Part shown: positions 14,940 through 17,165 of the stretch, piece by piece
How positions within the stretch are numbered: the stretch's first letter is position 1
How the letters are laid out: every line of letters starts with the position of its first letter
DNA from: Methylaequor sp002691245
Lineage (GTDB): Bacteria; Pseudomonadota; Alphaproteobacteria; Methylaequorales; Methylaequoraceae
NCBI GenBank assembly: GCA_002691245.1
Contig: NZHH01000062.1
Span: 1 to 17,165 of the forward strand
Direction: 5' to 3'
Length of the DNA stretch: 17,165 nucleotides
The notes under the pieces: model-generated
Seen by the model: the letters and a program-made list of their open reading frames with translations, nothing else
Databases searched by the model: none
Told to the model about the DNA's origin: nothing
Position numbers and translations under genes: made by a program

Positions 14940-16264
14940 TTTTTATTCTCCTTTTTATCTGATATTAATTTTTTTTCGTTTTGCAAAAAATCTGATTTAA
15001 AAAGCTCATCAATCGAACAAATCTTATCTTTTTTATTACAACTGTTAACAACAAATTTCATTACTTTTTCCTCTAAAGCAATACCTCTCAGGTTATTCAT
15101 TAAATTAGGGTTATTTTTATAAAATTCTACAACTTGTTTTTCTTGCCCTGGATATCTAGTAGCTTCACTAACCACGGCTTGTGTTAAATCAGCATCTTCA
15201 ACCACAATATTATTTTTATCCGATATAGAATTTATTATTAGTCCTAACTTCACTCTTCTGTTTGCTAATTTTTTTATTTCGGATTCGTTTCTTTCTTTTT
15301 GTTCGCTTTGATTTTTTAAAAATTCAAACTCAGCATCGACCATTTTTGTAGGGATTGTAAAAGAAAATTCTTTTAACATTTTTTCAGTCGCTTCCCTCCT
15401 CATTTTGAGTGCCGACAATTGTTCAAAATCCTTATTCATTCTATCTTCAATCTTTTGTTTAAGGACTGTTAAATTTGTTTCTCCAACTTCTTCAGCTAAT
15501 TTATCGTCAATTAAAACTTTTTTTACTCTTTCTTGTATATCTTTAATTTTCAATTCAAAACTCGCTTTTTTCCCAGCTATTTTCTTTACCCTGTAATCTT
15601 CAGGAAAGATCACACTAATAGTTTTTTCTTCTCCAATTTCAGTGCCAATCATCTGATCCTCATATCCAGGGATATATTTACCTGAACCTAAAACAACCGT
15701 TTCATCTTTTCCTAAACTCCCTTCGAAAGACTTACCATTAATTGACCCCTCATAATCAAATAAGACTAGATCGCCTTTCTTTGATCTTCTCTTTTTTTGT
15801 AGAGGAATAAATCTTTCGTGCTTTTCAGCAATCTGTTCCAAAGAATTATCAATATCTTTTTTTTCAATTTTTAATTTTGACTTTTCAATCTCAATCTTTT
15901 TTAATTCAAAATCAGGAATATCAGGCATAAGCTGAAATACTGCATTAAATTCTAGATTTTTTCCCTCCTCATAATTTTTGATATCTACTTTGGGTTGAAC
16001 TGATGGTTTTAATTTTCGATCTCTTACTTCTTTTGTCAAAGACTCGTTAATTAACTTATCTAAAGTTTCTGAAATTATGTTTTGACTATATCTTTTTTTT
16101 ATAATAGAAACTGGAACTTTTCCTGGTCTAAAGCCTGGAAGATTTACCTTATTTTTTAGATCGTAATATTTTTTATTTAATTCATCATTGATTACTTTAG
16201 CTGGAATTGTGACATTCCACTCTACAGTCAATTTATCCTTATTTTTTATCTCTTTTATATTCAT
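14936..16264 (-). CDS. tig: Trigger factor (ribosome-associated chaperone and prolyl isomerase)
   Basis: Trigger factor binds the ribosome exit tunnel and shields nascent chains. From the ATG at 16264 it has 442 residues. The ribosome-docking signature GFRPGKVP is at 44-51, the FKBP-type prolyl isomerase domain spans about 160-243 (with VLGSGKYIPGYEDQMIG), and the remainder is the Lys/Glu-rich C-terminal arm domain. The frame stays open to 16306, but that would place 14 extra codons across tRNA-Leu and is not family-like. The chosen ATG lies only seven bases from the CCA end of tRNA-Leu, so the processed mRNA would have almost no leader. The stop overlaps clpP (ATGA). Confidence 0.96.
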   Translation of the reverse strand: MNIKEIKNKDKLTVEWNVTIPAKVINDELNKKYYDLKNKVNLPGFRPGKVPVSIIKKRYSQNIISETLDKLINESLTKEVRDRKLKPSVQPKVDIKNYEEGKNLEFNAVFQLMPDIPDFELKKIEIEKSKLKIEKKDIDNSLEQIAEKHERFIPLQKKRRSKKGDLVLFDYEGSINGKSFEGSLGKDETVVLGSGKYIPGYEDQMIGTEIGEEKTISVIFPEDYRVKKIAGKKASFELKIKDIQERVKKVLIDDKLAEEVGETNLTVLKQKIEDRMNKDFEQLSALKMRREATEKMLKEFSFTIPTKMVDAEFEFLKNQSEQKERNESEIKKLANRRVKLGLIINSISDKNNIVVEDADLTQAVVSEATRYPGQEKQVVEFYKNNPNLMNNLRGIALEEKVMKFVVNSCNKKDKICSIDELFKSDFLQNEKKLISDKKENKK

Positions 16265-16271
16265 TTTCTTA

Positions 16272-16356
16272 TGGTACGGGCGGAGGGACTTGAACCCACA
16301 CGACATAAGTCACTAGAACCTAAATCTAGCGCGTCTACCAATTCCGCCACGCCCGC
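16272..16356 (-). tRNA. tRNA-Leu (anticodon TAG)
   Basis: The minus strand folds as a class II tRNA: acceptor GCGGGCG with CGCCCGT, D arm GCG/CGC with loop containing TTGGTAGA, anticodon stem CTAGA/TCTAG, loop TTTAGGT with TAG, a variable arm with stem GAC/GTC around TTAT, T loop TTCAAGT, discriminator A, and an encoded CCA at 16272-16274. Two oddities are visible: the T stem GTGGG/CCCTC has a T50-T64 mismatch, and the first acceptor pair is G1-U72 instead of G-C. It directly precedes tig. Confidence 0.96.
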
Positions 16357-16363
16357 TAAAACA

Positions 16364-16392
16364 ATTATAAAGAACAACATTATTCTTCTTAA
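16364..16392 (-). promoter_or_regulatory. Likely promoter of the tRNA-Leu-tig-clpP unit
   Basis: The minus strand carries a perfect TATAAT (16364-16369), 17 bases after TTAAGA (16387-16392, four of six to the -35 consensus). Transcription would start near 16357, one base before the tRNA. The site lies wholly in the 37-base gap between the hydratase gene and tRNA-Leu, and no terminator for the former is visible. Confidence 0.55.
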
Positions 16393-16393
16393 A

Positions 16394-17165
16394 TCAATTA
16401 TTATTTTTTAAAGAGTTGATGGTATGAGGTATTTTTTTAAGAAAATCCTCTACGACAACATTATTTATTGATTTTGAAATCTCATTTTGAATCCAAACTC
16501 CTGCAATAACAGCACTTTTAAAGTTCATTTTTTGAGCTATCAACCCAGCCACTAAACCACATAGAATATCGCCAGAACCTGCAGTTGCTAAATTATTATT
16601 TTTAAGACTATTAATCCAAATATCATCATTAAAAAATGAAATAACTGAATCATGTCCCTTAAAAAGGACATGATTTTCTATGGAATTGGAAGCTTCAACA
16701 CAATTTAGAATTTTTGAATCAAATACATAATTAAAAATTCTTTTAAACTCGCCAACATGTGGAGTCAGTAAGATGTTTTTTTTATTTTTTAAAAAATCTT
16801 TAAATTCATTCTTTTGAGTCTCAAAAACACTTATAGCATCTGCATCAATTATTATTGGACCGTTAAAAATTTCTAAAATCTTAATAATTTTCTTTTTGCT
16901 AAATTTTTTTCCTAGTCCAGGGCCAATTACTAAAGCATCCTTATTATCTAAATCAGATTCTTCATATTTTTTTATTATTGTTCCTGGTTCTGAGTCGGAA
17001 TACAGATTGATATATTTTTTATCAACTGCAATGGTTGATAGTCCAGCACCTGATTTTCTAGAGGAATATGCTACCAATCTAGAAGCACCTGGCATCTCAC
17101 CTCCGATAACTAAAACATGTCCTTTATTATATTTGTTAATTCCTAAGTCAAAATTTGGTATTTGT
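16394..17165 (-). CDS. nnrD: ADP/ATP-dependent NAD(P)H-hydrate dehydratase domain, cut by the right window edge
   Basis: The product repairs NAD(P)H that has become hydrated, using a nucleotide cofactor (YjeF C-terminal family, ribokinase-like fold). The frame is open from the stop at 16394 to the right edge, giving 256 visible residues. The residues before the internal Met at 17095 (KGHVLVIGGE) belong to the conserved domain, so the true start is beyond the window. Counting from the first visible residue, landmarks are GGEMPGASRL (21-30), GPGLG (81-85), DADAI (107-111), LTPHVGEFKRI (133-143) and the catalytic AGSGDIL (195-201) with Asp199. In many bacteria this domain is fused to an N-terminal NnrE epimerase; whether that holds here cannot be seen. 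It is separated from tRNA-Leu by 37 bases. Confidence 0.93.
   Translation of the reverse strand, partial: QIPNFDLGINKYNKGHVLVIGGEMPGASRLVAYSSRKSGAGLSTIAVDKKYINLYSDSEPGTIIKKYEESDLDNKDALVIGPGLGKKFSKKKIIKILEIFNGPIIIDADAISVFETQKNEFKDFLKNKKNILLTPHVGEFKRIFNYVFDSKILNCVEASNSIENHVLFKGHDSVISFFNDDIWINSLKNNNLATAGSGDILCGLVAGLIAQKMNFKSAVIAGVWIQNEISKSINNVVVEDFLKKIPHTINSLKNNN

Noticed and set aside
16265..16306. Trigger factor start at 16306
   Set aside because: The 14 extra codons run through the tRNA-Leu acceptor and T arm; the Met at 16264 fits the family.
1..17165. CRISPR array, insertion sequence, prophage or defence system
   Set aside because: No spaced repeat series, transposase, integrase, phage gene or defence-type domain was seen on either strand.

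Overview
The window is a 17.2-kb stretch of AT-rich bacterial chromosome. It has the conserved gene order of an alphaproteobacterium: trigger factor, clpP, clpX, lon, HU, tRNA-Val, tRNA-Asp, then the respiratory complex I operon. The low GC content, overlapping genes and very short spacers suggest a streamlined genome, perhaps a marine lineage of the SAR11 or HIMB59 kind. That placement rests on gene order, composition and remembered family features, not on a phylogeny. Five ambiguous bases (9292-9294, 9352, 9375) flank or interrupt the tRNA pair, so the source is probably an assembly with low support there.

Region 1 (1-8063, minus strand) is the nuo operon, read from right to left: nuoA, B, C, D, E, F, G, H, I and the first codons of nuoJ at the left edge. 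All neighbouring genes overlap or nearly touch, as expected for translational coupling. All iron-sulfur ligands I looked for in NuoB, E, F, G and I are present, so this looks like a working proton-pumping NADH:quinone oxidoreductase, continuing past the left edge with the remaining membrane subunits.

Region 2 (8064-9552) holds a 37-bp-period tandem duplication just before nuoA, an unrecognised secreted 369-residue protein, and tRNA-Asp(GTC) and tRNA-Val(TAC) in tandem. All are on the minus strand.

Region 3 (9553-10254) holds the only plus-strand gene, a family 5 (UDGb type) uracil-DNA glycosylase. It ends in a clear intrinsic terminator and converges on the HU gene.

Region 4 (10252-16392, minus strand) is a protein quality-control cluster. 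A promoter-like site leads into tRNA-Leu(TAG), followed at once by tig (nascent-chain chaperone), clpP and clpX (ATP-dependent protease), lon (second ATP-dependent protease) and the nucleoid protein HU. Region 5 (16394 to the right edge) is the C-terminal part of an NAD(P)H-hydrate dehydratase (NnrD/YjeF family), cut by the window end.

No CRISPR array, insertion sequence, prophage or defence system was seen, and no stretch over 300 bases lacks a gene. Most of the content is ordinary housekeeping. The least explained parts are the secreted hypothetical protein, the duplicated block upstream of nuoA, and the extreme compaction of the promoter, tRNA-Leu and tig unit.
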